54,764 bases of DNA from Nonomuraea candida (GCF_000725485.1 NZ_JOAG01000058.1:1-54764), one strand, 5' to 3'; positions 26,600 through 37,928 are shown, counted from the first letter of the stretch. Numbers and translations are program-made. The notes: a model not told the origin generated them from the sequence alone.

Positions 26600-27622
26600 A
26601 TGGCGATTTTTCGGTCGGCATCTGGCGAGGGTGGCACCGAGGTCGTGCTCGCCGCCGGCAACCCCTACGGGAGCCGGACGCTCGTGGTCGAGCGGGACGA
26701 GGACTCCTCGGTAGCTTACCTGTGCTCGCCCGACGGCACGGTCCACGGAGCCGTCTGGCTGGCCAACCACCGCCCCGCCCCGCCCGTCGTCGACCTGGCC
26801 CGGATCAACTCGGGCCGGCCGCCGCTGATGCCCCGGCCCAACACGCTGCATCCCGAGGGCCGCCGGCCGCTCGGCCAGCTCAGCCCGCTGTGGTTCGAGG
26901 AGGGCGACGGCGTGGCGCTCTACGAGGACGACGAGCTGCTCGCGGTCATCCCGGGCTGGGCCGACATGAGCAGGGGCATGCCGGGGTACGCGCGGGACGC
27001 GGTGGGCGAGTCGCCGTTCGCCTGGGCGCTGTCGGAGGCGCTCGAAGGGCTGCAGCCGCGCATCTCGAACGCCAGGTCCTACTGGCGCTGGCGGCACAGC
27101 GAGGGGTCGTGGCCGTCGTTCCAGCAGTTCGTGATGGGCCATCTGGACCGGGTGCTGGGGCCGGCGGGCCGCTACTGGGACGCCAGCGGCGAGCGGCTGC
27201 CCACGGTCGGCATCACCGAACGGCCCCCGCACGCCGACCGCGGCTTCACCGTGCTGTCCACGGTGGGCATGAGCTGCCAGCGCATGCCGACGGTGGAGCA
27301 GTGGATCGACAAGCCCGGCGCCTACGCGCGGATCGAGCTGGCCGTGGCCACCCGTGACGACCCGAAGGACGCGGCGCTGCTGCTGGTGTGGCTGGCGCAG
27401 TATCCGTGGCACTCGGTGACCTGGCTCGGCCACGGGCACACGGCGAAGTGGTATCACGAGCCGGCGACGTTCCCGCTGGGGCCGCAGTACTCGGGGGTTC
27501 TGATGCAGGCCAACCCACCCCACATGCCTGACATGTCCGGATTCGCATTCGGCGGGGAGATCGTCCGCTGGCTCTGGTTGTCCCCCATCACCACCCAGTC
27601 CCTGGAATCCCAGCGACACTAG
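26600..27622 (+). CDS. Suppressor of fused (SUFU) domain protein
   Basis: The protein is 340 residues from the ATG at 26600. The C-terminal half follows the bacterial SUFU-domain pattern: [15 protein letters not shown], a central acidic strand [47 protein letters not shown], and [13 protein letters not shown] at the end. The N-terminal 150 residues form a separate beta-rich part with [20 protein letters not shown]. Bacterial SUFU proteins often act as immunity proteins against polymorphic toxins, but no toxin gene is adjacent here, so the role is open. Upstream ATGs in frame (26525) lie in the divergent promoter region. Confidence 0.8.
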   Translation: MAIFRSASGEGGTEVVLAAGNPYGSRTLVVERDEDSSVAYLCSPDGTVHGAVWLANHRPAPPVVDLARINSGRPPLMPRPNTLHPEGRRPLGQLSPLWFEEGDGVALYEDDELLAVIPGWADMSRGMPGYARDAVGESPFAWALSEALEGLQPRISNARSYWRWRHSEGSWPSFQQFVMGHLDRVLGPAGRYWDASGERLPTVGITERPPHADRGFTVLSTVGMSCQRMPTVEQWIDKPGAYARIELAVATRDDPKDAALLLVWLAQYPWHSVTWLGHGHTAKWYHEPATFPLGPQYSGVLMQANPPHMPDMSGFAFGGEIVRWLWLSPITTQSLESQRH

Positions 27623-27689
27623 CCGCCCCGCACTCCGCGACCCACCTGCCGCGTCCCGCCGGGGAACCCGAGCCCGGAGACCAGGCCCC

Positions 27690-28012
27690 CGGCCCAGAAG
27701 CCCCAAACCCCTGCCAGAAGCCCCTGCACCTCCGGCCAGAAGCCCGCGACTCCCGAATCAGAAGTTCCCCCACCCCCGGCCGGAAGCCCGGGACTCCCGA
27801 ATCAGAAGCCCTCGGCCCCCGGCCAGAATCCCGGACCAGAAGCCCCTGCACCTCTGGCCAGAAGCCCGGGACTCCCGGATCAAAGTCCCCCACCCCCGGT
27901 CGGAAGCCCGGGACTCCCGGGCCAATAGTCCCCACCCTCGGCCCGGAAGCCGGGACTGCCGGATCAGAAGCCTCCGAACCCCGGCCGGAAGCCGGCGGTC
28001 CCGGGTCAGAAG
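27690..28012. repeat. Degenerate tandem repeat array, about 42-44 bp unit
   Basis: About seven imperfect copies of a unit with core GCCCGGGACTCCCGGATCAG followed by AAGCCCCC...CACCCCCGGCCGGAA fill the space between the SUFU gene and cdsA. Unit lengths are roughly 44, 43, 35, 42, 43 and 42 bp. Lengths are not multiples of 3, and the array is not translated. Each unit contains CCCGGGACTCCCGG, able to form a small hairpin. It lies between converging transcripts. Confidence 0.8.
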
Positions 28013-28845
28013 AACAGGGTCATCAGCAGCCAGGCCGGCACCAAGGTGGTCACCAGCGAGTCCAGCCGGTCCATCAGCCCGCCGTGCCCCGGCAGGATCG
28101 TGCCCAGGTCCTTGATCCCGAGATCCCGCTTGATCATCGACTCGACCAGGTCGCCCACGGTGGCCAGCAGCGCCCCCAGCGCCCCGATCAGCGCCCCCTG
28201 CCAGATCTCCCCGCCCAGCAGCCACACCACCAGCCAGGCCCCGACCGCCGTGCACGCGACGACCGACCCGGTCAGCCCCTCCCAGGTCTTCTTCGGGCTG
28301 ATCACGGTGAGCTGGTGCCTGCCGAACAACACGCCCGCGATGTAGCCGCCGATGTCGCTGGCGACGGTCACCGCGATGAAGATCAGCACCCGGTGGTCGC
28401 CGTCGTCCGGCTTGAGCAGCAGCGCCACGAACGCGCTGAGCATCGCGGGATAGAACAGCGTGAACACCGACGCCGAAGCGTCGCGTACGTACCCGTTCGT
28501 ACCGTCGCTGAACATCCGCCAGATCAGCAGCACGAACGCGAAGATCGCGAACGCGGCCAGCAACCAGAGCGGCCCGCCCCAGTACGCCCCCGCCTGCATC
28601 GCCACCAGGCCGGCCAGCACGGGCACGGCCGGGACCTTGATGTCACGGGTGGCGAAGGCCTTGGTCAGCTCCAGCACGCCGACACCGACGGCGCCCACGA
28701 CCACCAGGAGGAACAGCTCCTTGATCGTGTATACGGTGCCGAGGACCAGCGCGCCCAGAATGACGCCGACCGCGATGGCGGCGGGCAGGTTCCTACCGGT
28801 ACGGCTGCCGCCGCTCGAGCTGGTGCCAGCCGTACGTTCTTCCAC
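28006..28845 (-). CDS. cdsA: Phosphatidate cytidylyltransferase
   Basis: The 279-residue membrane enzyme makes CDP-diacylglycerol from phosphatidate and CTP. It has about eight hydrophobic segments and the C-terminal signature SMIKRDLGIKDLGTILPGHG followed by GLMDRLDSL. The GTG at 28845 has GGAG six bases upstream and is preferred over a TTG at 28857 that lacks one. It follows frr with a 130-bp gap containing two hairpins. The order tsf-pyrH-frr-cdsA-rlmN is conserved in actinobacteria. Confidence 0.95.
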   Translation of the reverse strand: MEERTAGTSSSGGSRTGRNLPAAIAVGVILGALVLGTVYTIKELFLLVVVGAVGVGVLELTKAFATRDIKVPAVPVLAGLVAMQAGAYWGGPLWLLAAFAIFAFVLLIWRMFSDGTNGYVRDASASVFTLFYPAMLSAFVALLLKPDDGDHRVLIFIAVTVASDIGGYIAGVLFGRHQLTVISPKKTWEGLTGSVVACTAVGAWLVVWLLGGEIWQGALIGALGALLATVGDLVESMIKRDLGIKDLGTILPGHGGLMDRLDSLVTTLVPAWLLMTLFF

Positions 28846-28862
28846 AGATTTCTCCAAGAGCC

Positions 28863-28918
28863 ACGGCCCCCGCCATCGGCGGCGAGGGCCGTAGGTGACC
28901 CGCTACCTGTGGCGGGTC
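28863..28918 (-). terminator. Two hairpins in the frr-cdsA spacer
   Basis: ACGGCCC...GGGCCGT (28863-28869/28886-28892, with inner CCGCC/GGCGG) and GACCCGC/GCGGGTC (28897-28903/28912-28918) can form stems read leftward after frr. There is no U-tract, so they are more likely attenuating or mRNA-stabilising than full terminators. Confidence 0.4.
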
Positions 28919-28975
28919 GCCCGAGCCGGCCCGCGATGCGGCCCGCCCGGCACGATCCGCCGCGCAGCGCGCCGC

Positions 28976-29533
28976 TCAGACCTCGAGCAGCTCGGCTTCC
29001 TTGTGCTTGAGCAGCTCGTCGATTTTGGCGACGTGCTTCTGGGTGAGGTCGTCGAGCTCCTTCTCGGCCCGCCTGACCTCGTCCTCACCCGCCTCGCCGT
29101 CCTTGATCATCTTGTCGAGGATCTCCTTGGCGGAGCGGCGGATGTTGCGAATCGACACCTTCGCGTGCTCGCCCTTGCTCCTGGCGACCTTGATGTACTC
29201 CTTGCGGCGCTCCTCGGACAGCTCCGGGAACGTCACGCGGATCACCTGACCGTCGTCGGTCGGGTTCACGCCGAGGTCGGAGTCGCGGATGGCCTTCTCG
29301 ATCGCGCCCATCGAGCTCTTGTCGTACGGCTGGATGAGGACCATGCGCGCCTCGGGCACGTGGAAGGACGCCAACTGCTGGATCGGCGTCGGCGTGCCGT
29401 AGTACTCGGCGTTGATCTTGTTGAACATCGAGGGGGTGACGCGGCCCGTCCGGATGCTCGCGAAGTCCTCCTTCGCGACCGAAACGGCCTTGTCCATCTT
29501 GTCCTCGGCTTCGAGGAGGGTTTCGTCGATCAC
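28976..29533 (-). CDS. frr: Ribosome recycling factor
   Basis: The 185-residue protein is full length and begins [20 protein letters not shown]. It contains the highly conserved [20 protein letters not shown] and ends [16 protein letters not shown]. Acting with EF-G, it splits the 70S ribosome after termination. Start is GTG at 29533. It follows pyrH by 43 bp, as in most bacteria. Confidence 0.98.
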   Translation of the reverse strand: MIDETLLEAEDKMDKAVSVAKEDFASIRTGRVTPSMFNKINAEYYGTPTPIQQLASFHVPEARMVLIQPYDKSSMGAIEKAIRDSDLGVNPTDDGQVIRVTFPELSEERRKEYIKVARSKGEHAKVSIRNIRRSAKEILDKMIKDGEAGEDEVRRAEKELDDLTQKHVAKIDELLKHKEAELLEV

Positions 29534-29576
29534 AGCGGCTCCCTGTCTTCTAGCTGGCGGTGTCGGGCTCGCTCCG

Positions 29577-31254
<1,678 letters not shown>

Positions 31255-32329
31255 TGCTCTTTTTCCTTGTGGGATTTCGTCGTCGTCATCGTGGATCGGG
31301 CGGGCCGCCTTGATCGGCCACCCACCCTCGTTCGTACGGCGCAGGCACGTGCCGTACAGGAGCCTTGCCTTGCCCGGGACCGGGTCAGCCCGGCTTTGCC
31401 GCTGCTTCGCTCGGCATACTGCCCAGCCTCGTCTCGGCTTACCACTCTGGCCCGGGACCATGGCGTGACGAACACCTGACCTCATCGCCTGAACGACGAG
31501 ACCCGCCCTCGACACCACCACAACCGGCCGGCCGGACATTCCTGCCCGCACCATCGACACCTCCCGGCCGGGCGACGGCCAGGCATCCCTGCCCGCACCG
31601 TCCGCACCGTCCAGTCAGCCGACGGACAAGCATTTCGCCTGTGCCATCCGCACCAACCGGCCCGGCCCTAGTACTGGAGGTCCGGCGGCGTGGTCGTCCG
31701 AGGTCCAGTCGTCGTCCCCCGATCGTCACCGCCGCTTCTCCCCGGCCCGGCTTACCGCCCGGACCTCGGACCGGCAGGCCCGGCGTGCCGTCCCTGCCCG
31801 GCCGTTTGCCGAGCCGGAACGCCTGCCTTGCCTGCCGACCGCCCAAGATCCGTGGCGATCGGCCCAGTGGTTCGCCCTATTCAGCTGTCATGTCGCCTCG
31901 CCAGGCAGCACCTGGCTTTGTGGAGCCACCCGCCTCACCGAGCCGGAGCGTCCCGAACCACGCGGTCCTGGACTGCGCCCCGCCCGGCTCGCACCGATCG
32001 GACCCGCACTCACCTGACCGACGTTCAGCCCGGTTCGCAGTACTGGCTGACAGTCGGCCTGGTTCGTACGCACCTGACTGGTAACCAGCCTGACGTGCAC
32101 TTACCCGGCCCGCATCCGCCCGGCCTACTCGCTGCCCGGCTTCGTCGGCCCGCTCTTACCCGGCTTCGCCGGAGCTCCACTTCGACCTGTCGTGCCCCGA
32201 GGCGACAACCGTCACCCCCGGGAACCGCAGGTCCGCCGAGCCGGTCCTTGCTCGTACCGTCCTCATCGGAGGACGGCCGGGCTCAGGACCCAGTGGACGC
32301 GGCGAACCCAGCGGCACCCTGCTGGGACG
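31255..32329. other. 1.07-kb non-coding spacer between rpsB and tsf, with degenerate repeats
   Basis: I see no convincing gene here: open frames are Pro/Arg/Ser-rich shadows with no motif. The DNA holds degenerate repeats: units of about 45-48 bp with core CATTCCTGCCCGCACC around 31518-31665, and later copies built on CCTGGTTCGTACGCACCTGA around 32030-32110. A GTACGGC/GCCGTAC hairpin (31334-31340/31351-31357) lies close to tsf. The stretch may carry a separate tsf promoter. Confidence 0.6.
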
Positions 32330-33274
32330 TCAGGCCTGCTGCTCGGTCTCGCCCTCGGCGGTCGCGGCCTCGGCGGGAGCGGCAGCCTCCTCGGCGGGGG
32401 CGCTCTCCTCGGCAGCGGCCTCAGGAGCAGCCGCCTCGGGAGCAGCGGCCTCGGCAGGAGCAGCCTCGGCGGGAGCGGCCTCGTCGGCCGCGCGCTCACC
32501 GGTGCCCTGCTCGATGAGCTCGCGCTCCCACTCGGCCAGCGGCTCGGCGGCGGCCGGCTTCTCGTCACCGCGGGCGGCGCCGGAGCGAGCCATCAGACCG
32601 GCCGCGACACCGTCGGCGACGACCCTGGTCAGCAGGCCGACGGCGCGGATGGCGTCGTCGTTGCCCGGGATCGGGTAGTCGACCTCGTCGGGGTCGCAGT
32701 TGGTGTCGAGGATCGCGACGACAGGGATGCCAAGCTTCTTGGCCTCGCTGATCGCGATGTGCTCCTTCTTGGTGTCGACGACCCACACGGCGCTGGGCAC
32801 ACGGCCCATGTCACGGATGCCGCCGAGCGTACGCTCAAGCTTGTCCTTCTCACGACGGCGCATGAGGAGCTCCTTCTTGGTGAGCCCCGAGCCCGCGACG
32901 TTGTCGAAGTCGAGCTCCTCGAGCTCCTTCAGACGCTGCAGCCTCTTGTGCACGGTGGAGAAGTTGGTGAGCATGCCACCCAGCCAGCGCTGGTTGACAT
33001 ACGGCATGCCGACGCGGGCGGCCTGCTCGGAGATGGCCTCCTGAGCCTGCTTCTTCGTGCCGATGAACAGGATCGTGCCGCCGTGAGCGACGGTCTCCTT
33101 CACGAAGTCGTAGGCGCGGTCGATGTACGACAGCGACTTCTGAAGGTCGATGATGTAAATGCCGTTGCGCTCGGTGAAGATGAAGCGCTTCATCTTCGGG
33201 TTCCAGCGCCGAGTCTGGTGACCGAAGTGAACGCCACTCTCGAGCAGCTGTCGCATGGTGACGACGGGGGCCAT
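32330..33274 (-). CDS. rpsB: 30S ribosomal protein S2
   Basis: The 314-residue protein begins [20 protein letters not shown] and carries the S2 signatures [17 protein letters not shown] and [18 protein letters not shown]. The start ATG 33274 has a good GGAGG upstream. From about residue 265 an Ala/Glu/Pro-rich tail ([20 protein letters not shown]) extends the protein by about 45 residues, encoded by 15-18 bp GC-rich repeats. Such acidic S2 tails are common in actinomycetes, though long here. It binds late to the 30S subunit beside S1 and the platform. Confidence 0.98.
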   Translation of the reverse strand: MAPVVTMRQLLESGVHFGHQTRRWNPKMKRFIFTERNGIYIIDLQKSLSYIDRAYDFVKETVAHGGTILFIGTKKQAQEAISEQAARVGMPYVNQRWLGGMLTNFSTVHKRLQRLKELEELDFDNVAGSGLTKKELLMRRREKDKLERTLGGIRDMGRVPSAVWVVDTKKEHIAISEAKKLGIPVVAILDTNCDPDEVDYPIPGNDDAIRAVGLLTRVVADGVAAGLMARSGAARGDEKPAAAEPLAEWERELIEQGTGERAADEAAPAEAAPAEAAAPEAAAPEAAAEESAPAEEAAAPAEAATAEGETEQQA

Positions 33275-33887
33275 GTGCTGGTCCTCCAGGTCTTGGCGCC
33301 CTGCGGATGGGCGCGGTTCTCGGTTGTGCCGCGGCAGCGCGTTGTCTACCGCCCTGATGCCCCGAACCCGCTCCCGCCGGACATGTAGCCCGGACCGATG
33401 GCGCGGTCCGCAATGGGGCATGCGAAGTCGGCCTGTGGTCACAGGCCACCGAAAAGTCTACCTCCCACACCGCCCCAGGCTGACCGTCTACGGTCAAACG
33501 GACATCCATCCCCTCTGCGACAACACCCCTCACTCCACCGCACACCTCCCCACCATCCACCAAGCGCCTCTCCACCGATCACCAGCCGGCCCGCCGAACC
33601 ACCTCCCCACCAATCAGCAACGGCCCATCCCCTACGTCCGCCAACCACCTTTGGCGCCCACCAACCGCCTCCCCACGATCCACCGCCCGCGTGCCCCGGC
33701 GTTCACCAGTCGCCTTCTCGGCATCCGCCAACCGTCTCCCCCACCGTCCACCGAGTTCCGACGCACCCCTCGCGCACCCGACAACCGCAGGCCGGACCGA
33801 GCGCGCCGCACTCAGGCAGCCCAGGCGCTCGCAGATCCGCATGGCCGCCGCCGGCTCCCCACGAATCCCCCGAGGCGGGAGATCACC
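33275..33887. other. 613-bp spacer with degenerate CCTCCCCACCATCCACC-type repeats
   Basis: The first 200 bp must hold the rpsB promoter and leader. From about 33543 to 33762 the sequence repeats a CCTCCCCACC...ATCCACC core at irregular spacings of 22-58 bp. No protein gene is supported; open frames in both directions are low-complexity Pro/His/Arg or Gly/Trp. Confidence 0.55.
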
Positions 33888-34499
33888 TCAGGCGTCGTGA
33901 TCCTCGGTGGGCAGCCCCGGAACCACCCTCGCCACCACCGGAAACAGGTTCACCTGCGCTTCGACGACCCTGGCCCCCTCAGGCGCGGTCTTCTCCCCAC
34001 GACGCTGGGCGAGGTACGGCTCGATCAACTCCACGATCTCCTCGTTCAGCTTCGCCAGCTCCTCGGCGTCGAGCCGCAGCCGATACCGGCCGAACACCGT
34101 CGCGTCTCGCCACTCCTCGGACTCCGCGTCAAGGTTCGCCAGAGCCCGTTCCGCCTCCTCGTTGCCATCTCGCCGAAACGCGCTGATCAGCAGAACCTTC
34201 GCCGCCCGAACCTCGGGCTGATCTCCAGGCTCGACCCCGACGCTGAGCGGCTTGTCCACCGCCTGCCAGACCCGTTCCCTGCCATCTCCCCGGGCCGGCG
34301 CGTCCTCCACGAACCCGTACTTGGCCAACATCCGCAAGTGGTAGCTGGCAGCGCTGGGCGTGATCCCGGCGATCTCGGCCACTTCGGTAGCGGTGGCACT
34401 CCCGTTCACGCGAAGCCTGTCAAGGATCATCAGCCTCGCCGGATGGGCCAGCGCCCGCATCGCTTTGGGATCACTGAGCCCTTCACTGTCCCGCGTCAT
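33888..34499 (-). CDS. ArsR-like winged-helix transcriptional regulator
   Basis: The protein is 203 residues. The N-terminal winged helix starts DPKAMRALAHPARLMILDRL and continues TATEVAEIAGITPSAASYHL then RMLAKYGFVEDA, the ArsR/HTH_20 pattern. The C-terminal 110 residues are helical and charged (LDAEELAKLNEEIVELIEPY) and may bind a ligand or dimerise. No Cys metal site is seen. It diverges from an MFS efflux gene, with a 32-bp inverted repeat between them, so it likely represses that gene and itself. GC content is lower than in the flanking housekeeping genes. Confidence 0.88.
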   Translation of the reverse strand: MTRDSEGLSDPKAMRALAHPARLMILDRLRVNGSATATEVAEIAGITPSAASYHLRMLAKYGFVEDAPARGDGRERVWQAVDKPLSVGVEPGDQPEVRAAKVLLISAFRRDGNEEAERALANLDAESEEWRDATVFGRYRLRLDAEELAKLNEEIVELIEPYLAQRRGEKTAPEGARVVEAQVNLFPVVARVVPGLPTEDHDA

Positions 34500-34539
34500 G
34501 CGCCAAACGTACCCATCTTCCGATCTGAAGCATTGCTTT

Positions 34540-34571
34540 CATAACTATGAAGGATTACCTTCACAGTTATG
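34540..34571. promoter_or_regulatory. Operator: 14-bp inverted repeat between regulator and MFS gene
   Basis: CATAACTATGAAGG (34540-34553) and CCTTCACAGTTATG (34558-34571) are inverted copies with 13 of 14 positions matching, separated by ATTA. The right arm contains the MFS start codon ATG (34569-34571), so binding would block both transcription and the start region. The AT-rich repeat stands out in this GC-rich genome. Confidence 0.75.
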
Positions 34572-36179
34572 AAGCGTTCCCTTCACAACTCCTCGACCAC
34601 TCCCTCGTCCGCTGACGCAACCCCAAACCCGGAGCCGCCTCTGGGGGCAGCCACCCCCCACCCAGCGCCCGCTCCAGAACCAGGCCCCCAGCCGGAATCA
34701 AAGACCGAACCGGGACCAGGGTCCGGGCCGGAGCAAGGGTCCGAACCGGGACCAGGGTCCGAGCCGGGACCAAGGACCGAGCCACGCCTGACAGCCGATG
34801 CAGGGCCAGATCCCTCGACCGGCAGCCTCGACCCACTCATTTCCCTCAGAAAACAACGCGACTACCGTTTGTTGTGGACGGCCAGGACGATCTCGGTCAC
34901 CGGCTCAGAGGTCTCGAAGCTGGCCATCCCGTTGACCGCGATCACCCTGCTGACCGCCTCCCCCTCCCAGATGGGCATGCTGACCGCCGCCGCCTCGGTG
35001 CCGGCCCTCCTGTTCGGTCTTCAGGCGGGAGCGATCGCGGACCGCCTCGCCCGCCACCGCCCGCTGATGATCGTCTGTGAACTCGTCTCTTGCGCCGCCG
35101 CCGCCACGATCCCCCTTGCCTGGCTTCTCGGAGTGCTGAACGTCGTATGGCTGATCGCCGTGGCCCTGGTGATCGGCACGGCCGGCGTGCTCTTCAAAGC
35201 CGCCAATTTTCCTCACGTGGCGGCGGTGGTGCCCGCGGCGCAACGGACGGAGGCCATGGCCGGCTTTCACGCCTCCTATTCGGTGGCGTCGGTCGGCGGC
35301 CCCGGCCTTGCAGGTCTCCTGGTGCAGGTCCTCACAGCCCCCTTGGCCGTACTGATGGAGGCGTTGTCATTCCTGGTCTCGGCCGTTTTGCTGCGCGCCA
35401 TTCGTACCCCCGAGAAGAACACTCCCGCCGCCTCCCAGGGCATGTGGCGAGACGTCGTTGAAGGCTTGAAAACCAGCGTCACCAACCCCGCACTGCGCGC
35501 ACTCTTGGCCGCCGGCGTCACCATCAATTTCTTCGCCATGGCGTACACGGCCGTCTACATGCTCTACATGCTGAACACCCTGAACATCCCCAAAGGCCTG
35601 ATCGGCGTCCTGACCGCCCTGAGCGGCATCGGCGGACTGCTCGGCGCCTGGATCACGGCCCGCCTCTCCAAGCGCTACGGCGAAGACCGCATTCTTCTCA
35701 TCTCAGTCGTCTTCTTCCCCATCGAAATCCTCGCAGTGGGCCTGCTGGCCGGCCCGCTGTGGTGGAAACTCTCCCTGCTCGCCCTGACCAGCACGATCAC
35801 GGGCGGCATAGTCGTCGCCTTCGCCACCTGCATGGGGGCGATCACCCTACGAGAAACCACTCCCGAACTGCGCGGCCGGGTGAACGCCACCATGACCTTC
35901 GCGGTGCAAGGCGTCCTGGCCCTGGGCGGCCTCGCCGGCGGATTCCTGGCCGAGTTTCTCGGCCTACGCCCGGTCATCCTCATTTGCGCGGCAGGAATAG
36001 CCCTGAGTGCCGTCTGGATCTGGACGTCCCCCATCCGCCCGACTCACCTCAAGCCCGCCCACCTCAAGCCTGTACGTTCCGACCTCGAACCGAATTCCGC
36101 ATCCGCACCGGCGACCACATCCACATCGCTCACCGCACGCCCGGACCAGTTGATCGAATCCAAACGCCATAGGCTCTAA
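34569..36179 (+). CDS. MFS transporter with repetitive N-terminal extension
   Basis: The 536-residue protein has a Pro/Glu/Gly-rich N-terminal stretch (residues 1-85), including 6-residue repeats of the type SEPGPG. Twelve membrane segments of the MFS_3 (DHA3-like) type follow: DYRLLWTARTISVTGSEVSK, IADRLARHRPLM as the A-like motif, and ITLRETTPELRGRVNATMTF. Such carriers export drugs or siderophores by proton antiport. The start used overlaps the operator; the conserved part begins near 34830, so an internal start cannot be ruled out. Control by the divergent ArsR-like regulator suggests inducible efflux; the ligand is unknown. Confidence 0.87.
   Translation: MKRSLHNSSTTPSSADATPNPEPPLGAATPHPAPAPEPGPQPESKTEPGPGSGPEQGSEPGPGSEPGPRTEPRLTADAGPDPSTGSLDPLISLRKQRDYRLLWTARTISVTGSEVSKLAIPLTAITLLTASPSQMGMLTAAASVPALLFGLQAGAIADRLARHRPLMIVCELVSCAAAATIPLAWLLGVLNVVWLIAVALVIGTAGVLFKAANFPHVAAVVPAAQRTEAMAGFHASYSVASVGGPGLAGLLVQVLTAPLAVLMEALSFLVSAVLLRAIRTPEKNTPAASQGMWRDVVEGLKTSVTNPALRALLAAGVTINFFAMAYTAVYMLYMLNTLNIPKGLIGVLTALSGIGGLLGAWITARLSKRYGEDRILLISVVFFPIEILAVGLLAGPLWWKLSLLALTSTITGGIVVAFATCMGAITLRETTPELRGRVNATMTFAVQGVLALGGLAGGFLAEFLGLRPVILICAAGIALSAVWIWTSPIRPTHLKPAHLKPVRSDLEPNSASAPATTSTSLTARPDQLIESKRHRL
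34703..34792. repeat. 18-bp minisatellite at the start of the MFS gene
   Basis: Five units of 18 bp (consensus GTCCGAACCGGGACCAGG) run from 34703 to 34792 and encode hexapeptides TEPGPG, SGPEQG, SEPGPG, SEPGPR, TEPRLT. The unit length keeps the reading frame. Confidence 0.8.
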
Positions 36180-36599
36180 CGCCCCGGCACCCCCGCCGGC
36201 CTGCGCGAAACTGACTTCGTTCTGTCGCCACCACGAGGATCAGCGCCGAGCGGGACGGCGCGTTGCGTGGTGGCCACCCACCCAGCAGTGGATCAGCACT
36301 CTCACGTCACGTGCCACTCACCTCGGCGAACGTCGGGCGAGGGATGGCACCGCTCTACGGGTAAGCAACCGCGCTCCTGGAGCGGCGGTCGCTGCCCGTG
36401 CCGGCCCCGGTGGTGACACCGCTCTACGGGGACGCCCGCCTTTCACTGCCGTCGGACGCCGCCGGGCCCGCACCCATCATCCACCCTTCCGCGCCCTACC
36501 CGAACCCTTCATCCACAGCCCGGCTTGATCCACGGCCCTTTATCCACAGAACGACGTTCACCCCAACCCATCCACGGCGCCGCGCCCAAACTTCACCGC
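36180..36599. other. 420-bp spacer before the M23 peptidase gene
   Basis: No gene is evident. A short direct repeat CACCGCTCTACGGG occurs near 36348 and again near 36417, with a GCTCC/GGAGC hairpin between them. The end of the spacer is C-rich and less GC-biased. A longer in-frame start at 36525 exists for the downstream gene, but its codons look non-conserved. Confidence 0.4.
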
Positions 36600-37928
36600 A
36601 TGAACACCCACCTCGCCGCCCCCGCGCCCGAACGTCACACAGCAATCCCCCTTACCCCGCGAACCACCACGACCCCTTCAGGCGACTGCCGCACGCCGAA
36701 ACCCGCATCGCCATCACCGGCCGGCACTCGCCGACGACGCGCAATCCCGCCGGCGCCGCCCCTTCCCCCAAGGGCCCTGGCCAGGGCCACCTCCATCACC
36801 CTGACCGCGCTCCTCTGCGCCACTCTGGCCCTGCCCGTCCGCGCCCCCTCAGCCAGAGCCTCACCCTCCTCCACCTGGCGCTGGCCCCTCGACGGGCAGC
36901 CTCGGATCATCCGTCGCTTCTTCCCGCCGCCAGAGCCCTGGCTCGCGGGTCACCGTGGCATCGACCTGGCCGCCCCCGCAGCCACCCCCGTCCTGGCGGC
37001 AGGCCCGGGCACGATCGGCTTCGCCGGCCCCGTGGCGGGAAAGGGCGTGGTCACGATCGACCACCAAGACGGCCTGCGAACGACGTACCTTCCGGTCACC
37101 GCCTCCGTGCGCCGAGGCCAGCCGATCACGGCCGGAGCCGAACTCGGCGTCCTCGAGAGTCCGGCGGACTCGAAACCCCATTGCGCGGAGTCATGCCTGC
37201 ACTGGGGTCTGCTACGCGAAGGCCGCTATCTGAACCCACTTCAGCTCCTGGGCCAGGCCCCCACCCGGCTCCTGCCCTTCTGGCCCTCCGCCCGGCCCAC
37301 CGCGCGAGGCGCCGACCCCCTGGCCCCACCCCGCCATGGCCCTCATTCCGCCCCGCCCACGGGCGCGCCCACCGTCACCGAGCCTCGCAGCACTACCCTC
37401 ATCCCCCCTCAAGCAGGTCCGGCTCCACAACCGCCGCACGCGTGGCACCTGCACCTCACCACAACAAGAAACGGGCCTCCCCGGGCGCCAGCACCACGGC
37501 ATCCTCCTGTGAGCGGGTCCGCTCCCCTCCCCAGGCCCGCCCTTCACCACCCCACCCCAACCTCCACCAGCGCGGCCTACGCCAGCCGCACGGCCTCCAC
37601 CGGCCCCAGATTCACCCCCGCGACGGCCGGCCCGCTGGGTGGCCCCACCACCCCCACCGGCCGCGGGGGCGAACCAAACCACCGGCGTCACCACGCGACG
37701 AAGACAACCCGGCATCTGCAACGCGAAGGCCCGCCCTCTCTCCTCGCCATAGTGATCACCGGCCTCGGCGCCCTCCTCGCAGCCCTCCTCCTGATCGCGA
37801 CCGCATACCGGACCCACCGCAGACGCCCCACACGTCCGCGACCACGCAACCGCCCGGTCGGCTGGCACCGCAAGCGACGACGCCACGCGGCCGGACCTCG
37901 CAGGAACGGCCCTCCTTCCCGCGCATGA
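36600..37928 (+). CDS. M23 family metallopeptidase (LytM-like, membrane-anchored)
   Basis: From ATG 36600 the protein is 442 residues. A basic N-terminus is followed by a hydrophobic stretch ATSITLTALLCATLALPVRA (signal or anchor). The peptidase domain is WPLDGQPRIIRRF, HRGIDLAAPAATPVLAAGPG, then CLHWGLLREGRYLNPLQLL. The first His-x3-Asp ligand pair and the last His are present. The usual HLH is CLH, as in many M23 proteins beside rpsB. A long Pro/Thr-rich region follows, then a membrane segment LLAIVITGLGALLAALLLIA and an Arg-rich end. It would cut or bind peptidoglycan outside the cell. The tail is unusually long. Confidence 0.83.
   Translation: MNTHLAAPAPERHTAIPLTPRTTTTPSGDCRTPKPASPSPAGTRRRRAIPPAPPLPPRALARATSITLTALLCATLALPVRAPSARASPSSTWRWPLDGQPRIIRRFFPPPEPWLAGHRGIDLAAPAATPVLAAGPGTIGFAGPVAGKGVVTIDHQDGLRTTYLPVTASVRRGQPITAGAELGVLESPADSKPHCAESCLHWGLLREGRYLNPLQLLGQAPTRLLPFWPSARPTARGADPLAPPRHGPHSAPPTGAPTVTEPRSTTLIPPQAGPAPQPPHAWHLHLTTTRNGPPRAPAPRHPPVSGSAPLPRPALHHPTPTSTSAAYASRTASTGPRFTPATAGPLGGPTTPTGRGGEPNHRRHHATKTTRHLQREGPPSLLAIVITGLGALLAALLLIATAYRTHRRRPTRPRPRNRPVGWHRKRRRHAAGPRRNGPPSRA

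Noticed and set aside
31365..32084. 239-codon open frame on the plus strand between tsf and rpsB
   Set aside because: Pro/Arg/Ser low complexity, no motif, no ribosome-binding site, and the DNA is degenerate repeat; high GC keeps frames open by chance.
33255..34544. Plus-strand frame antisense to the ArsR-like regulator and rpsB leader
   Set aside because: Covers a clear regulator gene on the other strand and has no recognisable domain.
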